Below, in pieces: positions 25,379-33,441 of a stretch of DNA of 64,000 nt. Position numbers and translations under genes: made by a program. Where the stretch lies: NCBI GenBank assembly GCA_046349855.1, contig JAXMBM010000035.1, forward strand, positions 1 through 64,000, written 5' to 3'. Under the pieces are notes generated by a model. That model did no database searches and was not told the origin of the DNA. It worked only from the letters and a program-made list of their open reading frames with translations. Every line of letters starts with the position of its first letter. The stretch's first letter is position 1. This stretch comes from CAIXSC01 sp046349855 (GTDB lineage: Bacteria; Planctomycetota; Planctomycetia; Pirellulales; Pirellulaceae).

Positions 25379-26791
25379 ATGGCTTCCAGGACTGTCTTTC
25401 GCAATTCGGCGATCGTGAGTGGGTTGGTCACCGCCGAGCAACTGGATCAGGTGGAGGCGGTGCTGCGGCAGGAGTTGCCGCCGCCGATGGTGCTGACCAC
25501 GGTCATCGACGACGAGACGCTGGCCGTGCGGCTGGTCGACATGGGGTTATTGACGACGTATCAGGCCGAGCAATTGCGGGCGGGGCGCACGAAGCTCAAT
25601 CTGGGCCCTTATCTGATCACCGACTGGATCGGGCAGGGGGGGATGGGGCAGGTCTTCAAGGCGATTCACAAGATGATGGGGCGGGAGTGCGCCGTGAAAG
25701 TGCTGCCGATGCACAAGGCGACCCCGGAGTCGATCGCCAACTTCACCCGCGAGATTCGCACTCAGGCCCAGCTGGACCACCCGCATCTGGTGCGGGCCTA
25801 CGACGCGGGGCACGACGGCAAGGTGCATTATCTGGTGACCGAGTACGTTCCCGGGACGGACCTGCGGCGTCTGGTGCGCTCGCGCGGTACGCTGACCGTG
25901 CAGCAGGCCGCCAAAGTGATTCTTCAGGCAGCGCTGGGGCTGGCGTACGCGCATAGCCGCGGTTTGATTCATCGTGACGTGAAGCCGGGCAACATTCTGG
26001 TGACGCCGGAAGGGGTGGCCAAGGTCTCCGATCTGGGGCTGGCCGGATTCATCGACGAAGGGGACCAGGATCCGCGGGCTGGCAAGATTGTCGGCACCGC
26101 CGACTACCTGTCGCCGGAACAGATCCGGACGCCGCGCGAAGTCACCAAGGTCAGCGACATCTACTCCCTGGGCTGCACGCTGTACTATGCGGTGTGCGGC
26201 AAAGTGCCGTTTCCGGGCGGCAGCACACGCGACAAAGCCCGGCGGCACTGCGAGGAAACTCCCTGGCACCCGCGGCGTTTCAACCCTGAGCTGACGGAGG
26301 AATTCGTCGAGATCATCGCTGACATGATGGAAAAGGATCCCGCCAAGCGGGTCCAGTCGGCGGAAGAGGTGGCGGCGCGGCTCGAGCCGTGGGCACAGGA
26401 CGCCGGTCCGTTGCTCACGCAGCAGCTTTCCAAGGCCCGCTGGATGGCGCCGCCTCCGCCGGAGGAGGATGATGAACATCCCTACGGCGATTCGCCCAGC
26501 GCCGATGGCGGGGACTACGACTCGCGCAGCGTCGACAGCCCCAGTCAGTATTCGCAGCTGACCGACACGGGCGTCACGCGGCAGGATACCCGTCCCGTAC
26601 GGGCTCGGCACCGCAAGCGGCCGCTGGTCAATTTCAGCGACGCGGGTTCGGGGTCGAGTGAAGTGGACGTGGTGCGGGAGGAAGGCTGGCCGGTTGGGTT
26701 GGCCGTGGCGGTGGCCTTGGCCATCGCCATTCCGATCTCCATGCTCCTCGGGGCCGCATTGACGTTTCTCTTGCTCCGCCTGCTGGGGTGA
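25379..26791 (+). CDS. Serine/threonine protein kinase with C-terminal membrane helix
   Basis: 470 residues from MASRTVFRNS. Residues 1-75 are a small helical domain (DUF-like, TAEQLDQVEAVL...LLTTYQAEQLRAGR) common before planctomycete kinase domains. The kinase spans about 78-345: GQGGMGQVF loop, AVKVLP lysine, HRDVKPGN near 197-204, DLGLAG in place of DFG near 217 and ADYLSPEQI. A disordered acidic linker with Asp/Ser/Tyr-rich sequence joins to one membrane helix at the very end (VGLAVAVALAIAIPISMLLG), so the kinase is cytoplasmic and tail-anchored. A more upstream start at 25295 is less likely. Substrate unknown. Confidence 0.92.
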   Translation: MASRTVFRNSAIVSGLVTAEQLDQVEAVLRQELPPPMVLTTVIDDETLAVRLVDMGLLTTYQAEQLRAGRTKLNLGPYLITDWIGQGGMGQVFKAIHKMMGRECAVKVLPMHKATPESIANFTREIRTQAQLDHPHLVRAYDAGHDGKVHYLVTEYVPGTDLRRLVRSRGTLTVQQAAKVILQAALGLAYAHSRGLIHRDVKPGNILVTPEGVAKVSDLGLAGFIDEGDQDPRAGKIVGTADYLSPEQIRTPREVTKVSDIYSLGCTLYYAVCGKVPFPGGSTRDKARRHCEETPWHPRRFNPELTEEFVEIIADMMEKDPAKRVQSAEEVAARLEPWAQDAGPLLTQQLSKARWMAPPPPEEDDEHPYGDSPSADGGDYDSRSVDSPSQYSQLTDTGVTRQDTRPVRARHRKRPLVNFSDAGSGSSEVDVVREEGWPVGLAVAVALAIAIPISMLLGAALTFLLLRLLG

Positions 26792-26812
26792 GGCGGCCCG
26801 GGCACCGTTCGT

Positions 26813-27253
26813 TCAGGCGGTTTCTCCCTGCAGGGTGGCGATCAGGCGTCGGGCGGTGGCGTGATCGCGATGTTCGCCGAGGTAGATTCCTTGCCAGACC
26901 CCCAGCAGGAGTTTCCCGTCCTGCACGGGGATGGTCACCTCGGTTCCCAGCAGGGCCGCTTTGACGTGAGCCGGCATGTCGTCGGGTCCTTCCGCGGTGT
27001 GCCGATAGGGAAAGTTCTCGGGGGCGAGGCTATCGACGACGGCGGCCAGATCGCGCGGGACGTCGGGGTCGGCGTTTTCATTGATGCTCAGGGAGGCCGA
27101 GGTGTGCTGGAGGAAGAGGTGCAGCAGGCCGAGACGGAACTGGGGCAATTCCGGCAACGACTCGAGGACCTCGCGTGTGATGAGGTGAAATCCGCGGCGG
27201 CGGGGGGCGAGTTTCAGGGTGCGCTGAATCCAGCGCGGGTGCATGGTGGACAT
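26813..27253 (-). CDS. YjbQ family protein (UPF0047; secondary thiamine-phosphate synthase-like)
   Basis: 146 residues. HLITREVLESLPEL and LHLFLQHTSASLSINENADPDV (two parts) are the conserved YjbQ core; the later motif HVKAALLGTEVTIPVQDGKLLLGVWQGIYLGEHRD (abbreviated) ends with the metal-site GEHRD. The family binds metal through His residues and shows weak thiamine-phosphate synthase activity; its physiological role is not settled. The second ATG at 27244 could also be used. It converges on the kinase gene. Confidence 0.9.
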   Translation of the reverse strand: MSTMHPRWIQRTLKLAPRRRGFHLITREVLESLPELPQFRLGLLHLFLQHTSASLSINENADPDVPRDLAAVVDSLAPENFPYRHTAEGPDDMPAHVKAALLGTEVTIPVQDGKLLLGVWQGIYLGEHRDHATARRLIATLQGETA

Positions 27254-27562
27254 GGGCGGCCGATTTGGGGTGGGAGGTGAGCTGTCAAGTGAGGGGAGAC
27301 TTGGCCGGCAGGAGTGTCGGGAACGCATCGAGTTGTATGTATGGGTGTCGGCGGCGCGAACCTGTCATGTGGGGTGAAACTCCCTTAGGTGGAGGCTAGT
27401 GGCGGTGATTTTACCGCAGACGATCGGGGGTGCGTTCAGGGGCGGCGAGTGGGTTCGGGAGGCGTTACAGTTTACTGAATCGACACCTTTACCGCGGGCC
27501 GCATGAGATGCGAAAAGGCCTGTTTTCCAGGGGAAAAACGCGCGCGCCGGCCGGCAAAAAAC

Positions 27563-27592
27563 TTGACATTCCAAGGCATCCGTCAATAATAC
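27563..27592 (+). promoter_or_regulatory. Sigma-70-type promoter
   Basis: TTGACA (27563-27568, exact consensus) with 18 bases to TAATAC (27587-27592), preceded by A-rich AAAAAAC. It points to the 28021 gene, 430 bases downstream. Confidence 0.65.
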
Positions 27593-28020
27593 CAGCGTCT
27601 TCCAGCCAGCAGGTCTTCCCACCTGCAACGGCGTGCAGGCGACCCGCTCGCAGACGCCGGAGCAAGACCCAGGTTGTAGTGCTGGCCGACACTCGTGGGG
27701 CGTTCCCGAGTGTGGTTTGTCGGAAGAGTTATCCGCAGGGCTGCCGCCACTGGTCGGCGAGTCGGGCGGGTAGCTGACAAATCAAAGGTGTCTCGTTGTG
27801 ACGGCCAGATCTCGCTGTTGGCTTGGCAGCCATGTTTGCCAGGCGGACAGCCGAGTGTCCCGTGACGACGGGCGGTGAAAGGACCGAGCAGAGCGAACAC
27901 GACGGACAAATGGACTGTGAATGCTCGGCGAACCCTGCGGTTCGCTGGAGCTGGGAATAAGTGGGGTCAAGGCCAATCGTTTTTGTCGCCTGAGGCGACC
28001 AGACAAGACAGGGAGAAATC
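27593..28020 (+). other. Long structured leader or small RNA, no ORF
   Basis: About 430 bases between the promoter and the next start codon, with no convincing frame. It holds several hairpins: GCAGGT/ACCTGC at 27610-27627, ACACTCG/CGAGTGT at 27690-27714, a perfect 7-bp GCGAACC-CTGC-GGTTCGC at 27928-27945, and GTCGCC-TGA-GGCGAC at 27985-27999, just before the ribosome site. The pattern matches no riboswitch family I can recall. The 27254-27562 part upstream of the promoter is empty. Confidence 0.45.
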
Positions 28021-28245
28021 ATGAGCAACATTCGCAACGTATTCGACGCCATTTTGAAGTACGGTCACGACGAGGACTTCGACCCGGTGGCTCGGCCCGA
28101 TTTTGAGCCGACCGATGCGCCGGCCGGTTCGGCCGAAAAGATCGAGATCCTGCGTCATCGCGTGGAACTCGGCCTGCCGCTGTGGCACGACGAAGATCGC
28201 TGTGATTTCTCCGGCCTGACCGGTGCCATTCGTCCGCGGGAGTAA
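28021..28245 (+). CDS. Small acidic hypothetical protein (74 aa)
   Basis: The AGGGAGA ribosome site is five bases before the ATG. The protein is acidic (HDEDFDPVARPDFEP; HDEDRCDFSG) and balanced, ending IRPRE, with no membrane or signal segment. Its expression signals are unusually good: a near-consensus promoter, a long structured leader and a strong terminator downstream. I do not recognise the family. It may be a highly expressed small regulator. Confidence 0.7.
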   Translation: MSNIRNVFDAILKYGHDEDFDPVARPDFEPTDAPAGSAEKIEILRHRVELGLPLWHDEDRCDFSGLTGAIRPRE

Positions 28246-28317
28246 AGCTCGCGCCCGCGGGAGCGATGCTCGCGCGACGGCCGAACGCTCTCCGCCCCAG
28301 GACTCGCGACTATTCAA

Positions 28318-28352
28318 GCGTCCAGGTGACTTTCACCTGGACGCTTCTTTTT
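28318..28352 (+). terminator. Rho-independent terminator after the 74-aa gene
   Basis: A perfect 12-bp stem GCGTCCAGGTGA/TCACCTGGACGC with a CTT loop, followed by TTCTTTTT. One of the clearest terminators in the window. Confidence 0.93.
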
Positions 28353-28382
28353 GGTATGCCGAGCATGTTTGACAGTTCGAGG

Positions 28383-30293
28383 GTGCGAGTCCCTTATCCA
28401 ACCTGATGGAGGTGAAGGATTAGCGAAACGCAAGGGCGACGTCGCGAGGCGTTGTCTGAAGGAAGCGTGGAGCAAACACGTGAGCCGACGAACAGAAATC
28501 GGATACAAGGCGTGAGCGCGGGGCGAGTTGGCCAATGACAACGAAGCCCATATCCGTCAACGACGCAAAACGTAGATCCGGCGGTTGTGCGTGGAAGGCG
28601 GTCAAACTTACCTCGGGAGGTCTGCCGCATGTCCCGAATTCGAGACTGAGCGAGCCGCGAGGCTTGCGACTGTGTGGCAGAAGTCAGCAGAGGGCGTAGT
28701 ACCGGCGTCGGAGCGAAAGGCGAGACACTCGTCCGAAAGGAGAGAAATAGCCGGTACCTTTCGCGGCCGTGACAACCGGGAAGGCCCGAACGGTCCCCGT
28801 AAGGGGTTGAATGGAGCGGCTAGTAAGGTCTGAATCTCGTGGACAACCAGCGGCCGAAAATCCAGAGGTACCTGGCCTTTCCTGAGGAGAGTAGGAGTGA
28901 AACTCCGATGGCCTCGGGGCAAGGGTCCGAATTGTCTCCGGCGAAGAAGAAACCCGAACACCCGGCCTTACCTGAACAACTGATGGAGGAGGTGTGCGAG
29001 CGTAGAAATCTGGAAGCAGCGTATCGGAAGGTTCGAGCCAACAAGGGAGCCCCTGGCGTCGACGGGATGACCGTCGTCGATCTGGAAGCTCACCTGCGGC
29101 AACACTGGCCCACGATCCGGGAACAGTTGCTCAAGGGCACCTATCAACCGCAACCTGTGAAGCGCGTCGAGATTCCCAAACCGGACGGCGGAATCCGCAA
29201 GCTTGGAGTTCCGTGCGCCCTGGACCGCTTCATTCAGCAGGCTCTGTTGCAGGTGTTACAGCGTTACTGGGACCGGACGTTTTCCCACAGCAGTTACGGA
29301 TTCCGTCCCGGACGGTCGGCTCATCAGGCGGTCGCGGCGGCCCAAGGTTTTATCACCGAAGGCTACCGTTGGGTGGTAGATCTCGACCTGGAGAAATTCT
29401 TCGATCGAGTCAACCACGACATCCTGATGGGACGCATTGCCCAACGGGTGCGGGATCGCCGCGTGCTGCGACTGATCCGCGCGTTTCTCAACGCGGGGGT
29501 CTTGGAGGACGGGTTGGTGAGTCCGACGGAGGAGGGAACGCCTCAGGGTGGTCCGCTCTCCCCGTGGTTATCCAACGTGATGCTTGACGACCTGGACCGT
29601 GAGTTAGAGCAACGCGGACTAAAATTCGCGCGCTACGCCGACGACTGCAATATTTATGTTCGCAGCCGTCGCGCGGGGGAGCGGGTGATGGCGAGCGTGA
29701 CTCGGTTCCTGACCGAGAACCTCAAGCTAACGGTCAATGTGTCCAAAAGCGCGGTGGATCGACCATGGAACCGAAAGTTCCTGGGTTTCAGCTTCACGAT
29801 AGGGAAGACGCCGAAGCGGCGCATCGCGCCCAAGGCCCTCGCCCGATTCAAGGAGCAGATTCGCGAACTTACTTGCCGGACCGGGGGCACCAGTCTGGAA
29901 CGGGTGATCGAGAGACTCTCTCGCTACCTGCACGGCTGGCGTGGCTACTTTGGCCACTGCGAAACCCCCAGAGTGTTGCAGGCCTTGGACTCGTGGCTCC
30001 ACCGGCGGCTTCGTGCCGTCTTGTGGAAACAATGGCGCACCGGCCACCAACGCTTTACTGCACTTCGCAAACGGAACGCGTCCCGTGACTTGGCGGCTCA
30101 AACCGCCGGGTCCTGTCACGGCCCCTGGCGGATCAGCAAAAGCCCGGCGATGCACCTTGCCTTTCCCACGCAATACTTTCAGTCGCTTGGCCTTCCCCGA
30201 TTAGCAGATCAGAAAGCTTAACCAACCGAACCGCCGTGTACGGACCCGTACGCACGGTGGTGTGACAGGGACAGCCCGCGAGGGCCTACCTAT
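28383..30293 (+). mobile_element. Group II intron with intron-encoded protein
   Basis: The 5' end is GTGCGAG (28383), matching the GUGYG rule. The 3' end is CTACCTAT (30293), with the 3' AY rule and an unpaired A for branching. Domain V is visible at about 30230-30262: CCGCCGT pairs with ACGGTGG, then a GC bulge, then GTACG/CGTAC. A domain VI hairpin (GCCC-GCGA-GGGC) follows. The 5' 450 bases form the domain I-III RNA with typical GAAAGGAGAG and GTAAGGTC-type stretches. The intron begins 30 bases after the T-tract of a strong terminator, in non-coding DNA, so it interrupts no gene. It appears complete. Confidence 0.88.
28839..30221 (+). CDS. ltrA: Group II intron reverse transcriptase/maturase
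   Basis: 460 residues beginning with GTG inside intron domain IV. The RT domain has LEAAYRKVRANKGAPGVDGM near 55-75, IPKPDGGIRKLGVP near 108-122, the palm box GTPQGGPLSPWLSN near 229 and the catalytic YADD near 265. The maturase X/thumb part follows (RYLHGWRGYFGHCETP and WRTGHQRFTALRKR). I see no HNH endonuclease domain, so insertion probably uses nicked or replication-fork DNA, as in En-minus introns. An ATG at 28909 could be the true start. It promotes splicing and target-primed reverse transcription of the intron RNA. Confidence 0.95.
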   Translation: MDNQRPKIQRYLAFPEESRSETPMASGQGSELSPAKKKPEHPALPEQLMEEVCERRNLEAAYRKVRANKGAPGVDGMTVVDLEAHLRQHWPTIREQLLKGTYQPQPVKRVEIPKPDGGIRKLGVPCALDRFIQQALLQVLQRYWDRTFSHSSYGFRPGRSAHQAVAAAQGFITEGYRWVVDLDLEKFFDRVNHDILMGRIAQRVRDRRVLRLIRAFLNAGVLEDGLVSPTEEGTPQGGPLSPWLSNVMLDDLDRELEQRGLKFARYADDCNIYVRSRRAGERVMASVTRFLTENLKLTVNVSKSAVDRPWNRKFLGFSFTIGKTPKRRIAPKALARFKEQIRELTCRTGGTSLERVIERLSRYLHGWRGYFGHCETPRVLQALDSWLHRRLRAVLWKQWRTGHQRFTALRKRNASRDLAAQTAGSCHGPWRISKSPAMHLAFPTQYFQSLGLPRLADQKA

Positions 30294-30410
30294 GTCGATC
30301 GCCCCGGCCGCCGGTCCTGCGCCGTCCAGACAGGCCGGCCGAATCCGATCTTCGACGGTAAGTCGCGCCGGAGAGGGTGGCGGCTGGTGCGACGGGGCTG
30401 GGCCTGACCA

Positions 30411-31814
30411 CTAGCTTCCGCCGTTGTCGCCGCTGGTCAGGCAGTGGCGGTTGGCCATGGAGATTCCGCTGACGATCGAACCGACGATGCCGACGTAACC
30501 CTGGTCGGTGCCGCAGAGAAACAGGTTTTGCAGGCGCGTGGTGCCGTCGAGCTTCTTTTCCGGGGCGCCGTAGACGGCCCCGTTATCGTGCCAGGTAAAG
30601 CGACGGATGGTGAGGGGGGTGAACATGTCCGTTTCGATGACATGGCCGCGGAAGTCGGGCATGAAACGTGTCGCGGAGGCGGCGGTGCGATCGTACCAGC
30701 GGAGCTTCTCCAGGCGGTAGGCGTTGTCGTCGAGAGCCTGCCAGCGGTCGTGGTTGGCGATGGCCGTGATCCGGATGATGCCGTCGGAGAGTTCGCCGTC
30801 GGCGGCCGAGTACTGAAAGTTGTTGGGGGAGCAGATGACGCCGGTCCGGAGATCGACCAGATCGTCGCACTTCTGCCAGTCGAACTGTGGGTGATCGTTG
30901 AAGAAGACGATCGTCCGATCGTGCCCCAGGGCGCGGGGCTGGCAGTCGAGTACGGACATGGTTTCGATGAACGACAGCTGTCCGGCGCGGAGCGGCGTGG
31001 CGACGGACTGGTCGTCGCACAGCCGGAGCGTTTCCACCATCCCGGCGGAGGACAGGATGTGGCGTGCGGTGAGTTCCGTGCCGTCGTCGAGCACGACGCC
31101 GACGGCGCGATTGCCGTCGACGTGGATCCGCTGCACGCCGCTGCGCAGACGCAGTTCGCCACCCAGTTCGCGGAAGCGGCGGACGAGGTGCTTGAGGATC
31201 AGGCGGACTCCCTTGAACGGGCGCGCCATGCCCTCCAGGAAGATGCTGCGGAACATGATGCAGAACTGGCCCCAGTCCATGTCGTGTTCGCGGGCGTTGC
31301 CGTACCACATCAAGGGGCACAGGAGCATTTCGACGAGCAGCGGATCGTCGAACCGTTCGGTCAGGCGGGCGCGTCCCGACTGCCGGAAATGTTCCTCCTG
31401 GAGATCGTCGTAATCGACCACCTCGGCCAGCAGACGCTGGAAGTTGTCGATCTGCCGGGGGAAAGCTCGGCGGACCTCCGCGGTCAGCTGGTGGATGTCG
31501 TTGTCGAAATCGAGATGGACGCCGGGGAAGGCGATACGAGAACCGATCTGCGGGGCCAGGGCGAAATCCTCCCAGCGGAACCGCAGCTGGCGGAGCAGGC
31601 GGGCCAGGGGGCCTTTCTTGGCCCCTTTGGGAGTGAAATTGGTGATGGCGTGGAGACCGACGTCGTAGTCGCGCCCACGGAGCCGGTAGAACGAATTCAG
31701 GCCGCCGATCGTGGTGTGGCGTTCCAGCACGCACACGCGCTGATCGTAGTGTGCGAGGCGGATGCCGGCGGCCAGGCCGGACATTCCCGCGCCGATGATC
31801 AGCGTGTCGTACAT
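30411..31814 (-). CDS. FAD-dependent oxidoreductase, CrtI/phytoene desaturase-like
   Basis: 467 residues. The N-terminal dinucleotide motif IIGAGMSGLAAGIRLA is at 6-21, then ERHTTIGGLNSFYR, the substrate-facing arrangement of phytoene desaturases and carotenoid isomerases. The C-terminal FAD motif is LFLCGTDQGYVGIVGSIVSG near 438-457. Such enzymes desaturate or isomerise long hydrophobic chains. It is the last gene of a minus-strand set with an acyl carrier protein, ketosynthase and OleD-like reductase, so a chain-modifying step on an ACP-bound or released lipid fits better than carotenoid synthesis; no phytoene synthase is here. It starts 64 bases after the ACP gene. Confidence 0.82.
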   Translation of the reverse strand: MYDTLIIGAGMSGLAAGIRLAHYDQRVCVLERHTTIGGLNSFYRLRGRDYDVGLHAITNFTPKGAKKGPLARLLRQLRFRWEDFALAPQIGSRIAFPGVHLDFDNDIHQLTAEVRRAFPRQIDNFQRLLAEVVDYDDLQEEHFRQSGRARLTERFDDPLLVEMLLCPLMWYGNAREHDMDWGQFCIMFRSIFLEGMARPFKGVRLILKHLVRRFRELGGELRLRSGVQRIHVDGNRAVGVVLDDGTELTARHILSSAGMVETLRLCDDQSVATPLRAGQLSFIETMSVLDCQPRALGHDRTIVFFNDHPQFDWQKCDDLVDLRTGVICSPNNFQYSAADGELSDGIIRITAIANHDRWQALDDNAYRLEKLRWYDRTAASATRFMPDFRGHVIETDMFTPLTIRRFTWHDNGAVYGAPEKKLDGTTRLQNLFLCGTDQGYVGIVGSIVSGISMANRHCLTSGDNGGS

Positions 31815-31878
31815 GGCCAGTCCGCCGCTCACAGGAAGTGGGCCGGCCGCTCCCTGCCTGCCGGGACTCGGAAACCGC

Positions 31879-32139
31879 TTACTTGCGGACGCAATCGGCC
31901 ATTTTCGGCGTGAGATACGCCACGGTGCTCGCCATACTCGCCAGCTGCCCGTAGTCCTCTTCGGGAATCTGCACACGGTGCCGCTTGCGCAGTTCCATGA
32001 CGATATCGAGGAAGTCCATGCTGTCGAGTTCCAGCTGTTCGCGGAACGGCCGGTCGTCGGCCAGGGCGCCCAGATCGTCGTCGGGCGTGATGTCGGACAG
32101 GATATCGAGAATCTCTTCGCGGATCTCAGCGGGCGTCAT
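31879..32139 (-). CDS. Acyl carrier protein
   Basis: 86 residues, four-helix ACP pattern. The carrier site is LELDSMDFLDIVMEL, with Ser40 as the predicted phosphopantetheine attachment point (DSM in place of the common DSL). EEILDILSDITPDDDL forms the first helix. The protein is acidic in helices I and II and slightly basic at the C-terminus. It starts 13 bases after the ketosynthase stop. It is clearly not the housekeeping AcpP by sequence (DSMD, longer tail), so it probably is dedicated to this cluster. Confidence 0.9.
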   Translation of the reverse strand: MTPAEIREEILDILSDITPDDDLGALADDRPFREQLELDSMDFLDIVMELRKRHRVQIPEEDYGQLASMASTVAYLTPKMADCVRK

Positions 32140-32152
32140 GGCAGCGGCGACC

Positions 32153-33418
32153 TCAAACCGAAAACTTCTGAATGATGACGACCGAGTTGATACCCAGCAT
32201 TCCGAAGGAATTGTTGAGGATCAGGGTCGGCCGACCGATTTCACGGGGCTGATTGAGTACGAGTCCGGGGAGGGCACAGGCCGGGTCGAGTTCGTCGACA
32301 TTGATGGTGGCGTGGCAGACACCATCCTGGAACGACAGAAGATTGCCGGCGAGTTCCAAGGCGCCGGCGGCGCCCATGGCATGCCCGATGAAACTTTTGG
32401 TGTTGTTGAAGAACGTGCGTTCGGTGTGGCCGAAGACGCGGCGGAGGGCGGCACATTCTTGCGCGTCACCGCTGTCGGTGCCGGTGGCGTGAGTGCTCAC
32501 GATGTCGATCTGTTCGGCCACCAGTCCGGCGCGGCGCAGCGCCAGTTCGACGCATTCCGCCTGCCGTTCGGGGTTGGGGAGCACAAAATCGGTGGCGTCC
32601 GTATTCAGGGCGTAACCGGCCAACTCGCCGTAGATGCGGGCACCGCGGCGGCGGGCATCGTCCAGCCGCTCGAGCACAAACACGCAGCCGCCCTCGGCGA
32701 CCACGATGCCATTGCGGTGGAGATCGAACGGGCGGGACGCTTTGGCCGGATCGTCGTGTTTCGCCAAAGCTCCCTGGCTGTGAAAGCTGGCGAAGATCCC
32801 AAATGTGTGGATGCTCTCCGAAACGCCGCCGGCCAGGGCCACGTCGCAATCTCCCAGGCGGAGCATCTGGGCGCCCTGAATCAGTCCGGCGTTCCCCGCG
32901 GCGCACGCGGCGCCCAAGGTGTAATGCGGACCGGTGATCCCCATGTTCAAGGCCACCTCGCCCGCCGGGTTATTGGCCACCGTCCGCGGGTTGTGGTGGT
33001 GCGACCAGAAGGCCGTATCGTAGTTGTAGGCCTTGATCTGGTAGATCTCGTTTTCGGTTTCCACGTTGCCGTGTTCCGTGACGCCCAGATAGACGCCGAC
33101 GCCCGAGCGTTCGACATTGTTCCAGTCCAGGCCTGCGTCGCGCACCGATTCGTTGGCGCAGAAGGTGGCAATGCTGCCGGCGCGGGTCCCGCGGCGGACG
33201 TCCTTGCGGGACTGGTAGCGGAGGGGATCGAAGTCGCAGATCCCGGCCAGCGTGGCGCCAAAGTAGCGGATCTCGTACGGCCGTACGCCGCTCCGTCCGT
33301 CCAGCAGCGCGGACCGATAGTCGGCCAGGGTGTTACCGTTCGGGGCGGTCAGCCCGATTCCGGTAATCACCACGCGCTGGGAATCGGGCAGATTCTGATG
33401 GGTGGGACGTGCTATCAT
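32153..33418 (-). CDS. Beta-ketoacyl-ACP synthase, FabF type
   Basis: 421 residues from the ATG at 33418, 23 bases after the upstream reductase gene. The full KAS II triad is present: Cys172 in LGAACAAGNAGL, His310 in VSTHATGTDSGD and His346 in KSFIGHAMGA with Lys341. The FabF gatekeeper region reads NNSFGMLG near the end. Condensing enzymes of this type extend an acyl-ACP with malonyl-ACP. An unusual insertion-like stretch (HGNVETENEIYQIKAYNYD, about 117-135) precedes the active cysteine, which suggests a divergent subfamily. No chain-length-factor partner or FabZ is present nearby. Confidence 0.9.
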   Translation of the reverse strand: MIARPTHQNLPDSQRVVITGIGLTAPNGNTLADYRSALLDGRSGVRPYEIRYFGATLAGICDFDPLRYQSRKDVRRGTRAGSIATFCANESVRDAGLDWNNVERSGVGVYLGVTEHGNVETENEIYQIKAYNYDTAFWSHHHNPRTVANNPAGEVALNMGITGPHYTLGAACAAGNAGLIQGAQMLRLGDCDVALAGGVSESIHTFGIFASFHSQGALAKHDDPAKASRPFDLHRNGIVVAEGGCVFVLERLDDARRRGARIYGELAGYALNTDATDFVLPNPERQAECVELALRRAGLVAEQIDIVSTHATGTDSGDAQECAALRRVFGHTERTFFNNTKSFIGHAMGAAGALELAGNLLSFQDGVCHATINVDELDPACALPGLVLNQPREIGRPTLILNNSFGMLGINSVVIIQKFSV

Positions 33419-33441
33419 CGGGCGAACGCAAGGGTCAAAGA

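Noticed and set aside
28383..28838. Protein-coding frames in the 5' part of the group II intron
   Set aside because: The short frames there do not look protein-like; the sequence fits the structured RNA of intron domains I-III.
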